Part shown: positions 8,777 to 17,243 of the stretch, piece by piece | Layout of the letters: each line of letters opens with the position of its first letter | Numbering within the stretch: position 1 is the first letter of the stretch | From: Candidatus Ruthenibacterium merdigallinarum | GTDB lineage: Bacteria; Bacillota; Clostridia; Oscillospirales; Ruminococcaceae | Reading direction: 5' to 3' | Assembly (NCBI GenBank): GCA_019113785.1 | Contig: DXGT01000122.1 | Location: forward strand, 1-37,986 | DNA: 37,986 nt | The notes under the pieces: model-generated | What the model was told of the DNA's origin: nothing | The model's database searches: none | What the model saw: only the letters and a program-made list of their open reading frames with translations | Made by a program: the position numbers and the translations under genes

Positions 8777-8877
8777 AAGATATGCCAAATCGCCGCGCAC
8801 TGGCGGCTGGGCGGGCTGTGTACGGCCGCGCGCAGCGGACGCCGGCGCAATACCGCATGGAACGGGAGGTTGCCGCA

Positions 8878-10026
8878 ATGGACAGAAATATGTTCCTCTA
8901 TCCGTGGGACGTTCTGGATGAAGGGGCGCAGGCGTTGGCAGAGCGGCTGCAAGACATCGGCGTAACAAGTGTGTCGCTTGCTGCGGCATATCACAGCGGA
9001 AAGTTCTTGCTGCCGCACAATCCGAAAAGGCACGTTTTCCTGCACGAGGACAGCCGTTGCTACTTCCCGTTTGACAGGAAGCGATACGGCAGGCTCCGGC
9101 CCAAACCGGGAGAACTGGTGGGGGAGGATGCAGGGCCGTTTTGGGCAGATCTGCTGCGGGCGTTCCGGCAGAGAAACATACGGGTAGACGCGTGGACCGT
9201 CGTGTTCCATTCCGACCGCTTGGCGGGGGAAAACCCGGACTGCGCACAGCGCAGCGCCTGGGATGAGGCGTCGCCGCATCACCTGTGCCCCTCCAACGAG
9301 GAAGTGTTTCAATACGGGCTGGCCCTGTTGGAAGATATCGCGGCCGCCGGCGCGGACGAGCTGCATCTTGAAGCGGTGGAATACGGAGGTTTTCTGCACG
9401 GAGCGCATCATGAGATGCAGGCGTTCGCAGACAGGCAGACATTGGAGCGGCTTTTCTCGCCTTGCTTTTGCCCTGCCTGTATGGAACGGGCAAACCGGGT
9501 GGGTGTGGACGCCGAGCGGCTGCGCTGGCAGGTGCGGCGCCAGACACAGCGTTTTTTCGATATGCAGACGCTGCAGGAGGAGGACACGGCGGAATGGGAC
9601 GCCTGGCGCGCCATGCGTGCGCAGAGGATCGCGGAATTCTATCGCACGCTGCACCGGCGTTTGCGGGCGCAGAGCAGGAAGACGAAAATTCGGCCGATCC
9701 TGTGGATGGCGGACGGCGCGCAGCCTTACGCGGCAGGCGTAGATGTGAAGCTGCTGCAGCCGTGGGTCGACGGGGTCATGGCCGCCTACCCGGGCGCGCC
9801 GTGTCTGGTGGGTGCATTTGTGAGGCAGGTGCGTGAAATCGTCCCGCAGGAAATGCCCCTTATGGGCGGCGTACGGTTGATGGCGCCGCAGACTGTGCGG
9901 GCCGGACAGGTAAAAGAATATCTGCTGGCCTATGAGCGGGAAAGTGTGAAAGACCTGTTTTTCTACAATTACGGAATGGCGCCGCTGCCATTTCTGGAGG
10001 CATTGAAAAGAGATGAAAGCACATAG
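8878..10026 (+). CDS. TIM-barrel glycosidase-like protein of unknown function
   Basis: A 382-residue protein with no signal peptide, so cytoplasmic. It begins MFLYPWDVLDEG and alternates helices and strands, with conserved-looking blocks SLAAAYHSGKFLLPHNP, VDAWTVVFHSDRL, HHLCPSNEEV, LHLEAVEYGGF, and a CFCPACMERA cysteine pair that could hold a metal. The pattern recalls TIM-barrel putative glycoside hydrolases found beside Gfo/Idh/MocA genes in Actinobacteria and Firmicutes. I do not know a characterised member. The start at 8878 is chosen for its GGGAGG site; the frame is open upstream to 8782 but without a ribosome site. Its end overlaps the next gene by 14 bases, so the two are probably coupled. 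Confidence 0.65.
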   Translation: MDRNMFLYPWDVLDEGAQALAERLQDIGVTSVSLAAAYHSGKFLLPHNPKRHVFLHEDSRCYFPFDRKRYGRLRPKPGELVGEDAGPFWADLLRAFRQRNIRVDAWTVVFHSDRLAGENPDCAQRSAWDEASPHHLCPSNEEVFQYGLALLEDIAAAGADELHLEAVEYGGFLHGAHHEMQAFADRQTLERLFSPCFCPACMERANRVGVDAERLRWQVRRQTQRFFDMQTLQEEDTAEWDAWRAMRAQRIAEFYRTLHRRLRAQSRKTKIRPILWMADGAQPYAAGVDVKLLQPWVDGVMAAYPGAPCLVGAFVRQVREIVPQEMPLMGGVRLMAPQTVRAGQVKEYLLAYERESVKDLFFYNYGMAPLPFLEALKRDEST

Positions 10027-11032
10027 GACAATCGCGGTGATCGGGACGGGAGAAATTGCGCGGCTGCATGCGCAGGCAATCCAGCTGCTGCACTGGGAAC
10101 TGGCCGGCGGGTTTGATATCGACCCGCGGGCATCACAGGAATTTTGCTGCGCCTTTGGTGGAAAGGTATACGAAAGCGCGCAGGCGGTGCTGGAAGATCC
10201 GCGCGTGGATACGGTTTATGTGTGCACCCGGCACAACAGCCACACAGAGCTGGCGGGCGCGGCCCTTCGTGCGAACAAGAATGTGTTTTTGGAAAAGCCG
10301 CTGGCGCTTGACCCAAAGGAAGCCGAAGAGCTGAGAAGGATCTATGACTGCCATCCGGCCGCCTTCGCCGTGGGGTACAATATGCGCGTGGCGCCGGCAG
10401 TGCGGTCCTATTGCGCGCTGCTCAGGCGGTTTGAAGTGCAGGTCCAGTCCTTCAAAGCTAGCATGACAGGCCCTCCGTTTATGGATGGCTGGGCTTCCGA
10501 CGCCATACAGGGAGGCGGCGTCCTGGTGTGCCAGGGTTCGCATATGTTTGATCTGATCGGCTATGTGCTGGGCAGCCCGGTCGCTGCAGTGTGCGCGCAA
10601 ACGTGGCATCAGGGCTTGGACAAGACGCGTGAACCGAACGCGGCGGCGCTGCTTGTGCGGCTGGTAAACGGGGCGAGGGGAACACTGCTGATGCACGACC
10701 GTGGAACGCCGGCATTCCACGCGGATGCCGAGGGGCGCATGGTAAGCCTGACCGCTTATTCCCCGCAGGGCACCTTTGAAATGGACGCGTATGGCAAGGT
10801 GCGCTGGGGCACGCAGGACGGTTTCTTCGAGATGAACCCCGCAAAAGACGCAGGCCAGTGCGTGCGCTGGGGCTATGCGGCGCAAGCGAGAGAATTCGCC
10901 CAATTGATGCAGACGGGCAAAAGCTGCCTGTGTACGATGCAGCAGGGGCAGAAGATCGTGGATGTTGTTCAGGCGGCCAAAAGATCCGCCGGCACTGGCA
11001 TGTGGGAGCCGGTGCTGCACAGGGAGGAGTAA
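10013..11032 (+). CDS. Gfo/Idh/MocA-family oxidoreductase (copy 1)
   Basis: A 339-residue NAD(P)-dependent dehydrogenase. The Rossmann domain (about residues 1-120) opens with VIGTGEIARLHAQA and carries the family's catalytic-lysine motif in VFLEKPLAL. The C-terminal alpha/beta domain includes GGGVLVCQGSHMFDLIGYVLG, which supplies the usual active-site His. Family members oxidise or reduce hydroxyls of sugars, inositols and sugar nucleotides. It overlaps the TIM-barrel gene and ends one base before the PLP-enzyme gene, so it is deep inside the operon. The substrate is not known. Confidence 0.92.
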   Translation: MKAHRTIAVIGTGEIARLHAQAIQLLHWELAGGFDIDPRASQEFCCAFGGKVYESAQAVLEDPRVDTVYVCTRHNSHTELAGAALRANKNVFLEKPLALDPKEAEELRRIYDCHPAAFAVGYNMRVAPAVRSYCALLRRFEVQVQSFKASMTGPPFMDGWASDAIQGGGVLVCQGSHMFDLIGYVLGSPVAAVCAQTWHQGLDKTREPNAAALLVRLVNGARGTLLMHDRGTPAFHADAEGRMVSLTAYSPQGTFEMDAYGKVRWGTQDGFFEMNPAKDAGQCVRWGYAAQAREFAQLMQTGKSCLCTMQQGQKIVDVVQAAKRSAGTGMWEPVLHREE

Positions 11033-11033
11033 T

Positions 11034-12233
11034 ATGACGATTCAGGAAAAATACGGGTTCCGGAAAGTGCTGAATGCCCGCGGGCCAGCGACGATTCTTG
11101 GCGCAGCGCGGGTAAGCGACCCGATCCGAAAAGAGATTTACGACATACTGGGCGAGTCGGTGGAGATCTGGGAACTGCAGCGCAGCGCAAGCCAACGGAT
11201 CGCCAGGCTGACCGGGGCGCAGGCGGGATGCGTTGTCAACTGCAGCTCTGCGGGTATGGCGATCGCCGCAGCCGCCGTGCTGACGGGAAGCGACCCCGCC
11301 AAGATCAAAGCCCTGCCGGATGTCACATGGCCGCGCAAAAAGATCCTCATTCAAAAGGGGCAGGTGACAGGCGCCGGAGACTGTCCGGTATGGCAGGTGA
11401 TCAAAATGACGGGCGCTGAGTACGTTGAGATCGGAGAGGCGCTGGACTGCGCGACATTCCATCTGCGTGCGGCACTGGATGATACGACAGCGGCGGCGTT
11501 CTATGTGATGGAGGACACGTTTGCCCCCAACTTGCTGCCACTTGAGACATTCGTGGCAATCTGCCACGAAAAGGGCGTTCCGGTTATTTGCGATGCGGCC
11601 TATTTGACAGACTTCACAATGCTGGCCCAAATCGGCGTGGATCTGGCCATCTACAGCGGTCAGAAATGGCTGGGCGGCTGTACCAGCGGCATCATCGCAG
11701 GCCGCAAGGATCTGGTCCACGCATGCTTCATGCAGGAGATGGGGATCGGCCGCCCGATGAAAGTGGGCAAAGAGGGCATTGTGAGCATTATGGCATCCAT
11801 CGACAGCTGGTTGAGCCGGGACAGCGCAGCCATTGAAAAGCGGCAGCAGCGCCTGGCCGATACGATTGCCAAAGCGCTGCAAGGCATGGCGGGCGTCACG
11901 TGTGCCGTGGTAAAGTCGCTGTATTCCCCCTCGGTGCGGCTGCATGTGGATATTGATGCGGAACAGGCGGGCGTCAGCGCCTGGGAGATCAACGAGGACA
12001 TGGGGCGCCTTGACCCGGTGATCAAGACGGATGACTATTTTGTGAGCGGCGGGAAACTGATTTTTGACATGGCCTATCTGGACAGCGAGGACGCCGCGCT
12101 GATCGCCGACGTGCTGCGCTCTTATCTGACCGGTGAACGAAGGGCGGCGCAAAGAGAAAACGTCCCGAAACCCCGTCAGGATATCCTGTATGAAATGTTC
12201 AACGCATGGCTGGACGGTGACCCGAGGGGGTGA
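11034..12233 (+). CDS. SelA-like PLP-dependent enzyme (glucosaminate-type ammonia-lyase or related)
   Basis: A 399-residue fold-type I PLP enzyme. AVLTGSDPAK and NCSSAGMA form the cofactor phosphate side, VICDAAY (Asp about 188) would bind the pyridine nitrogen, and IYSGQKWLGG (Lys about 211) would form the Schiff base, with the SelA-like continuation CTSGIIAGRKDLV. It resembles the SelA/DgaE group, which includes D-glucosaminate-6-phosphate ammonia-lyase. It is shorter than true selenocysteine synthase (about 460 residues), and there is no selB or selC nearby. Such enzymes release ammonia by elimination through an enamine/imine, which fits the two RidA genes downstream. AGGAGG supports the ATG at 11034. 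Confidence 0.8.
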   Translation: MTIQEKYGFRKVLNARGPATILGAARVSDPIRKEIYDILGESVEIWELQRSASQRIARLTGAQAGCVVNCSSAGMAIAAAAVLTGSDPAKIKALPDVTWPRKKILIQKGQVTGAGDCPVWQVIKMTGAEYVEIGEALDCATFHLRAALDDTTAAAFYVMEDTFAPNLLPLETFVAICHEKGVPVICDAAYLTDFTMLAQIGVDLAIYSGQKWLGGCTSGIIAGRKDLVHACFMQEMGIGRPMKVGKEGIVSIMASIDSWLSRDSAAIEKRQQRLADTIAKALQGMAGVTCAVVKSLYSPSVRLHVDIDAEQAGVSAWEINEDMGRLDPVIKTDDYFVSGGKLIFDMAYLDSEDAALIADVLRSYLTGERRAAQRENVPKPRQDILYEMFNAWLDGDPRG

Positions 12234-12237
12234 AGCG

Positions 12238-13257
12238 ATGATCCGGGCCGCTTTGACAGGCTTTTCGCAGGGGTATTATGCAACGGTTTATACGCGCTAT
12301 CTGGCCCGCCTCAAAGAGGTGGAGATCGCTGCCGTCTGCGATGAAGGCGCGCCGGCCGCTTATGTGCAGGAATGCGCATTCACAACGGCGCAAACGTTTG
12401 CCGCACAGCTCGCAGTGCCGCTCGTTCACGATTTCACGGAGCTTTTGGAAAAAAAGCCGGATGCGGTACTGATTTGCGGCGAGACGGCGGCGCATGCGCC
12501 CACAGCGCTGCGGGCGTTGGAAGCAGGCATGCATGTGTTTGTTGCAAAACCGCTGACATTTCGCGGCGAAGACATCCGAATGCTGCGCGGCGCGCATGGC
12601 GGCCGGACGCTTTTGTGCGGCAACCCGCTGAAATACGAGCAGGGCATGGAAGAAATGCACAGAAGGCTGCACGGCGGCGAGATCGGACGGGTATACAGCC
12701 TGCGTGTGATGATCAACCATCTTGCCATGACGCGGCAGGCCTGGGAAAGGGATGCTTCGCGCAGCGGAGGGCCGTTTGGAACATACGGCGTCTACCTGTT
12801 CGATTTGGCGCGCTGGCTGACCGGGCAGAAACTGACCCGGCTGTATGCGCTGGCGGGCAATTTCGAAACGAAGGAAATCGACGCGCCGGATACGGTGAAA
12901 GTTCTCGGCCAGGGGGAGCAGGGCGCGCAATTTTCACTGGAGCTGTACAGCGCGATCCGGCACGCTTATCCATTTGTGCAGATCGAGGCGGTGGGAAGCG
13001 AAGGAACGCTTGTCACAAGGTACGACAACTATGCGACAATCGCCCAGACAACGAGGTGGACATCGTTCGGAGAACTGCGGTCGAGCGACATGGCGGCCGG
13101 GGAGATGGAACATTTCCTGGCCTGCATTCGGGGTGAGGAGACAGAGCGGTGCAGCTTAAAGGATATGGATTACACCGTCCGGTGCATAGAGGCGGCATGG
13201 GCCAGCATGCGCACAGGAAGCCCTGCTGCGCTGGACAGAGAGGGGGAAATGTGTTGA
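12238..13257 (+). CDS. Gfo/Idh/MocA-family oxidoreductase (copy 2, AKP variant)
   Basis: A 339-residue relative of sugar dehydrogenases. It starts MIRAALTGFSQGYYATVY, a looser dinucleotide-binding loop than in the other two copies. The usual E-K-P is A-K-P (VFVAKPLTF), keeping the Lys, and the C-terminal motif reads FGTYGVYLFDLARWLTG, with Tyr where His is common. These changes suggest a different substrate or a weakly catalytic or binding role. The start is placed at ATG 12238, four bases after the PLP gene ends, with GAGGGGG upstream. An operator-like palindrome lies inside it at 12389-12402. The next gene overlaps its end. Confidence 0.88.
   Translation: MIRAALTGFSQGYYATVYTRYLARLKEVEIAAVCDEGAPAAYVQECAFTTAQTFAAQLAVPLVHDFTELLEKKPDAVLICGETAAHAPTALRALEAGMHVFVAKPLTFRGEDIRMLRGAHGGRTLLCGNPLKYEQGMEEMHRRLHGGEIGRVYSLRVMINHLAMTRQAWERDASRSGGPFGTYGVYLFDLARWLTGQKLTRLYALAGNFETKEIDAPDTVKVLGQGEQGAQFSLELYSAIRHAYPFVQIEAVGSEGTLVTRYDNYATIAQTTRWTSFGELRSSDMAAGEMEHFLACIRGEETERCSLKDMDYTVRCIEAAWASMRTGSPAALDREGEMC
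12389..12402. promoter_or_regulatory. LacI-family operator, site 4 (inside oxidoreductase copy 2)
   Basis: CGCAAACGTTTGCC contains a perfect 12-bp palindrome GCAAACGTTTGC and fits the same consensus as sites 1-3. It is intragenic and far from any visible promoter, so its function is less sure than that of sites 1 and 3. Confidence 0.5.
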
Positions 13258-14213
13258 ACCGATGTGTGGTCATCGGCTGCGGATGGGCGGGCCGGCATCA
13301 CCTTGAAACGGTATACAACAGCGAATTTGCACAGCTGACGGCGGCGGTGGACCCGGACGAAAGCAGGCAAATGGCGGTTGCGCGCCGATATGGGATCCCG
13401 GTGTACGACAGTATGGATGCTTTGATATGCTCGGGCACGCGTTTCGACACAGGGATCGTGGCAACACTCCCCGCTTTGCACGAGAGCCAGTGCGCGCAGC
13501 TGATCCGGATGGGGAAACATGTTTTGTGCGAAAAGCCCGTATGCCGCACCAGCGCCCAGATCGAGGGACTGCAAGAGGCCGCGCGGCGCGCGGGCGTATG
13601 CTTCGGCGTGATCTTCAACCAGAGATACGGCGCAGCCGTGCAAAGGGCGAAAGAGCTGATGGGCGCGCGGGACGGCGCGATGCATCTGATCACGGCAAGC
13701 ATGTATCAACATTGGCCCACGCGCATACAGGGACATGTCACGCGCACTTTCATGATTACCGACGCATGCTGCCATCTGTTGGATTTGATGACGTTCCTGT
13801 GCGGGCCGGTGGCCCAGGTGAAAGCGGTGGCGAGCGGGCAGAACAGCGAACTGTATTCCGATTTGTCCGCCTCCCTGCTGTTTGAGAACGGCTGTGTGGG
13901 AAGCATGACGCACAGCAACGTGGGGGGCAAGCTGGATACGCAGCATCCGTTTCAATGCATCGACGTCCATACGGAGTACGCACGCTACCGGATCGAAAAC
14001 CAGTGCGACAGGCTGACGGTATATCCGCACGACTCGCCTGCGCAAACCGTGTATGAAACTTCTGTATTCCAGCGGCGCGATTACGCCGTTTCCATGCGGC
14101 TGGCCTGCGAGGATTACCTGCGGGCGGCGGCGAAAGGGCAAGAGCCCCCGGCCGATATTGGGCAGGCTCTTGTAAACATGCAGGTTTTGGAGGCGATCAT
14201 GGCTTCCATCTGA
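13251..14213 (+). CDS. Gfo/Idh/MocA-family oxidoreductase (copy 3)
   Basis: A 320-residue NAD(P)-dependent dehydrogenase. CVVIGCGWAGRHHLETV is the Rossmann loop, HVLCEKPVCRT the catalytic-lysine motif, and DACCHLLDLMTFLCG the C-terminal active-site helix with His. It differs clearly in sequence from copies 1 and 2, so the three are not recent duplicates. The start is GTG 13251 or TTG 13254, both within the end of copy 2 and behind AGGGGG; TTG has the better spacing (seven bases), GTG is the stronger codon. The stop is 29 bases before the binding-protein gene. Substrate unknown. Confidence 0.9.
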   Translation: MLNRCVVIGCGWAGRHHLETVYNSEFAQLTAAVDPDESRQMAVARRYGIPVYDSMDALICSGTRFDTGIVATLPALHESQCAQLIRMGKHVLCEKPVCRTSAQIEGLQEAARRAGVCFGVIFNQRYGAAVQRAKELMGARDGAMHLITASMYQHWPTRIQGHVTRTFMITDACCHLLDLMTFLCGPVAQVKAVASGQNSELYSDLSASLLFENGCVGSMTHSNVGGKLDTQHPFQCIDVHTEYARYRIENQCDRLTVYPHDSPAQTVYETSVFQRRDYAVSMRLACEDYLRAAAKGQEPPADIGQALVNMQVLEAIMASI

Positions 14214-14242
14214 ATTTTGAAAAAGAAAAGGAGAGATAAGCA

Positions 14243-15559
14243 ATGAAAAAGATCACAGCACTACTTTCCGCGCTGGCTCTGTGCCTGGGGATGCTGGCGG
14301 GATGCTCTGAGACCGCTCCGCCGGAGGAATCGGCCGCGGGTTCGGCATCTGCCGGGGCGGCGTCTGAGGCGAGCGGCGAACCCATCACACTGACGTTTCA
14401 GTATATCGGCGGAACAGTCCCCGCGCAGGACGCGGTCATCAACGATGCGATTGCGGCGTTCAACGAGGCGCACCCGAACATCACTGTGGAACCGATCTAC
14501 ATTGACTGGGGTAACGGGCATTCGCAGTTTATGAACGCAGTGATGGCCGGCACGGCGCCCGACATCGCCATGCTGGGCGGCACATGGTGCGTTGAGTTTG
14601 TGGAAAACGGCTCGTTGGCGCCGATCACGGACTATGTTTCGCAGGAACTGATCGATACGTTTATCCCGGCCGGCTTTGACGTCATGAAAGACGCGGACGG
14701 CACGATTTACGGGCTGCCGTGGGACGGCTGCACCTGGGACGTCATCTACCGTACCGACCTGTTCGAGCAGGCGGGTATCACGCAGGTGCCTACGACCTGG
14801 GACGAACTGCTTGAGGCCGGTGAGAAGATGAAGGCGATTGGGAAAACGCTGCTCACGGTGTCCTGCGCCGGCTATGAAGTGGACGACTATTATCTGCCTT
14901 TCCTCTGGCAGGCGGGCGGCACTGTCTGCGAGCGCGACGAGAATGGAAACTGGGTCAGCGCGATGAACACGGAGGAAAGCCTGGCTGCGGCCGAGTTCTA
15001 CTGCGAGCTGGTACAAAACGGGTATATGCCCGCGGAAATCACCGGCATGGATTTTGAAGCGGTTCTGAACAGCTTCACCTCCGGGGAGACGGCAATGATG
15101 GTGGCGGGCATGTGGAATATCGCCACGCTGCAGGGAATGCCGGAAATGGACGGCAAATGGGCTACGGCGCAGTGCTGGGCCGGCCCCGGCGGCAACGCTG
15201 TGCTGAGCTATCCCAACACAGTGCATATCACCGAGCAGAGCGCGCACAAGGAAGAGGCCGGGCAGTTCCTCGAATTCTTCTACAAGGAAGGCTATTATGA
15301 GGATTACTGCGTGACCAGCGGTGTGTTCCCCTTTACGAACGATTTTATCGACAGCGAGTACGCGCAGGACCCGATGCTCAAGCCGTTTATTGCGGATGCG
15401 CAGTACGGCTTGAACCGCCCGGCGACGAGCAAGTACGAGGAGTTCCGCCAGCTGTATTTCTGCCCGGGCGTCCAGTCGATGGTGGCCGGGGAGATCACGC
15501 CGCAGGAGTTCTGCGAGCAGATGGAACAGAGATTCAATGAGCTGCATGCCGCTGCGTAA
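14243..15559 (+). CDS. Sugar-type ABC transporter substrate-binding lipoprotein
   Basis: A 438-residue extracellular solute receptor of the family 1 (MalE/UgpB-like) type. The lipobox LAGC puts the lipid-anchored Cys at about residue 21, followed by a Ser/Ala/Glu-rich linker. The mature part has hallmark stretches: ITLTFQYIGGTVPAQD, NDAIAAFNEAHPNITVEPIY, MNAVMAGTAPDIAMLGG, IYGLPWDGCTWDVIYRTDLF. It delivers its ligand to the two permeases encoded after the deacylase. AGGAGAG precedes the ATG. A strong hairpin directly after the stop may stabilise its mRNA relative to the genes that follow. Family 1 receptors usually bind oligosaccharides or glycosides; the ligand here is unknown. Confidence 0.93.
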   Translation: MKKITALLSALALCLGMLAGCSETAPPEESAAGSASAGAASEASGEPITLTFQYIGGTVPAQDAVINDAIAAFNEAHPNITVEPIYIDWGNGHSQFMNAVMAGTAPDIAMLGGTWCVEFVENGSLAPITDYVSQELIDTFIPAGFDVMKDADGTIYGLPWDGCTWDVIYRTDLFEQAGITQVPTTWDELLEAGEKMKAIGKTLLTVSCAGYEVDDYYLPFLWQAGGTVCERDENGNWVSAMNTEESLAAAEFYCELVQNGYMPAEITGMDFEAVLNSFTSGETAMMVAGMWNIATLQGMPEMDGKWATAQCWAGPGGNAVLSYPNTVHITEQSAHKEEAGQFLEFFYKEGYYEDYCVTSGVFPFTNDFIDSEYAQDPMLKPFIADAQYGLNRPATSKYEEFRQLYFCPGVQSMVAGEITPQEFCEQMEQRFNELHAAA

Positions 15560-15604
15560 TGCGCGGTGAGCCACAGGCGGCAAAAGAAAGACGGAACAGA
15601 GACG

Positions 15605-15636
15605 GCCCCCTGCGGTGCATTGCCGCCGCAGGGGGC
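15605..15636 (+). promoter_or_regulatory. Intercistronic 11-bp hairpin after the binding-protein gene
   Basis: GCCCCCTGCGG (15605-15615) pairs perfectly with CCGCAGGGGGC (15626-15636), loop of 10 bases, no T-tract. In binding-protein-dependent operons such hairpins commonly protect or partly terminate the receptor message, giving more receptor than permease. That function here is inferred. Confidence 0.6.
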
Positions 15637-15657
15637 GGACAGGGGGAGCAGCCGGCC

Positions 15658-17229
15658 ATGGAAGATTTGCTGATCCGCAATGTAAACATTATAGACGGCA
15701 CGGGCGCGCCGGCATTTCGCGGCAGCCTCGCTGTGCGGGGAGAGCGCATCCACGAGGTGTGGCGCGACCCGAATTGCAGCGTGCCGGCCCGCGAGACTGT
15801 GGACGGCATGGGCAGGACGCTGAGCCCGGGGTTTGTCGATACGCATACGCATTCCGATCTGGTGCTTTTGCATGACGGGCGCCAGCCCGCCAGCATCACC
15901 CAGGGCGTCACCACGGAGATCCTGGGACAGGATGGCCTTTCCTACGCGCCGCTGCGCAGGGACAACCTTCGCATGTACGCGCAATATCTGGAGGGCATCG
16001 ACGGCCGATTTGAAGACGTCCCGTTTGATTTTGCTTCGGTCAGGGAATATCGGGAGCGTCTGAATGGAAAAATCGGCGTCAATGCGGCCTATCTGGTGCC
16101 GCACTGTGCGCTGAGGCTTGAGACGGCGGGTTTTGAGAATCGGCTGCTGACAGCGCAGGAGATGAAGAGAGCGCAGGAGATCCTTGTGCAGGGCCTGCTG
16201 GAAGGGGCCAAGGGGCTGTCGACGGGCCTGAGCTATTTCCCAGGTGCGTTCAGCGATACGCAGGAACTGGTTGAACTGTGCAGCGCAATGGCGCCGCACG
16301 GCGGGGTGTATGTGACGCATCTTCGGACGGTTTTCCGGGCAGAGCGGTTTGATAATGTGGAGGAGGCGCTGGAAATTGCGCGGCGCGCAAAAGTAAAATT
16401 GCATTTTTCACATTACCGCACCGGCGGGGGGACCATTGGGCACGCGAAAAAAATTATGGAAAAAATCGACCGGGCGCATGAAGAAGGGCTGGATCTCACG
16501 CTGGAGCTATATCCCTATCCGTACGGCGCCTCCTATGCGCCGATGCTGCTGCCTCCATGGGCGAGCGCGGGCGGTGTGCAGGCGATTTTACACCGGCTGA
16601 ACGATGAAAAGCAACGAGAGGCGATCAGCGCATACATCGAAAAAGAATTCCCGCATTTCGACGGAATGATCGCCTATGCCGGACGCGATCCCTCGTTGGA
16701 GGGCAGCACGTTCCGGTCGCTGGCGGAACAGAGGGGCGAGACGATCGGGCGGACGGTCGCGGAGCTGCTGCGCAGCCAGGAGCTGGCGCTGAGCTTTCAC
16801 GACGCCGATCCGCAGCTGAGCGCCGAGCGCCAGTATCAATTCGAAGAGGACGTGCTCGAATTGCTGTCGCGTCCGTATTACATGGTGGGTTCGGACGCCA
16901 TCCATCTGGGCGGGTATCCGCATCCGCGGGCATGGGGGGCTTTTGCGCGGCTTCTGCGCATCGCCCGAGAGCATGCCTTCCCGCTGGAAACCATGATCGA
17001 GCGAATGACAGACCTTCCGTGCAGGCGGTTTGGTCTTGCAGATAGAGGTCGCCTGCAAAAGGGATATTTTGCAGATATGGTCCTGTTTGACCCGGACAAG
17101 GCGGCGGACGCCTCTACCGTAGAGGAACCGCGAAAGCAGGCGGTCGGGTTCTTGGATGTCTGGGTAAACGGCTGTGCGGCGCTGCGCGGCGGCGTGCCGA
17201 CTGGCGCGCTGGCGGGGCACAGCGTCTGA
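15658..17229 (+). CDS. N-acyl-D-amino-acid deacylase-like amidohydrolase
   Basis: A 523-residue cytoplasmic metal-dependent hydrolase of the D-aminoacylase group. The small beta domain (LLIRNVNIIDGTG) precedes the barrel with metal ligands His63/His65 (DTHTHSD), His221 (VTHLRT) and His252 (HFSHYR). A late GSDAIHLGG supplies the catalytic-type Asp, followed by HPRAWGAFARLL. In characterised D-aminoacylase a Cys (residue 96) in GNCG completes the zinc site; here the aligned residue, 27 after the second His, is Asp92 in GQDGLSYAP. The protein therefore belongs to a variant subgroup and its substrate may differ. ATG 15658 follows GGGGGAG. Lying inside the transporter operon, it probably cuts an amide of the imported compound. 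Confidence 0.85.
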   Translation: MEDLLIRNVNIIDGTGAPAFRGSLAVRGERIHEVWRDPNCSVPARETVDGMGRTLSPGFVDTHTHSDLVLLHDGRQPASITQGVTTEILGQDGLSYAPLRRDNLRMYAQYLEGIDGRFEDVPFDFASVREYRERLNGKIGVNAAYLVPHCALRLETAGFENRLLTAQEMKRAQEILVQGLLEGAKGLSTGLSYFPGAFSDTQELVELCSAMAPHGGVYVTHLRTVFRAERFDNVEEALEIARRAKVKLHFSHYRTGGGTIGHAKKIMEKIDRAHEEGLDLTLELYPYPYGASYAPMLLPPWASAGGVQAILHRLNDEKQREAISAYIEKEFPHFDGMIAYAGRDPSLEGSTFRSLAEQRGETIGRTVAELLRSQELALSFHDADPQLSAERQYQFEEDVLELLSRPYYMVGSDAIHLGGYPHPRAWGAFARLLRIAREHAFPLETMIERMTDLPCRRFGLADRGRLQKGYFADMVLFDPDKAADASTVEEPRKQAVGFLDVWVNGCAALRGGVPTGALAGHSV

Positions 17230-17243
17230 GACAGGAGGGCGGA

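Noticed and set aside
8782-8877. N-terminal extension of the TIM-barrel-like protein from ATG 8782
   Set aside because: No ribosome site, Arg/Ala-rich non-conserved-looking sequence, and it directly abuts an operator; ATG 8878 has GGGAGG.
11034-12233. Selenocysteine synthase (selA)
   Set aside because: Related fold, but shorter, with a divergent lysine motif and no selB, selC or selD nearby; the context is catabolic.
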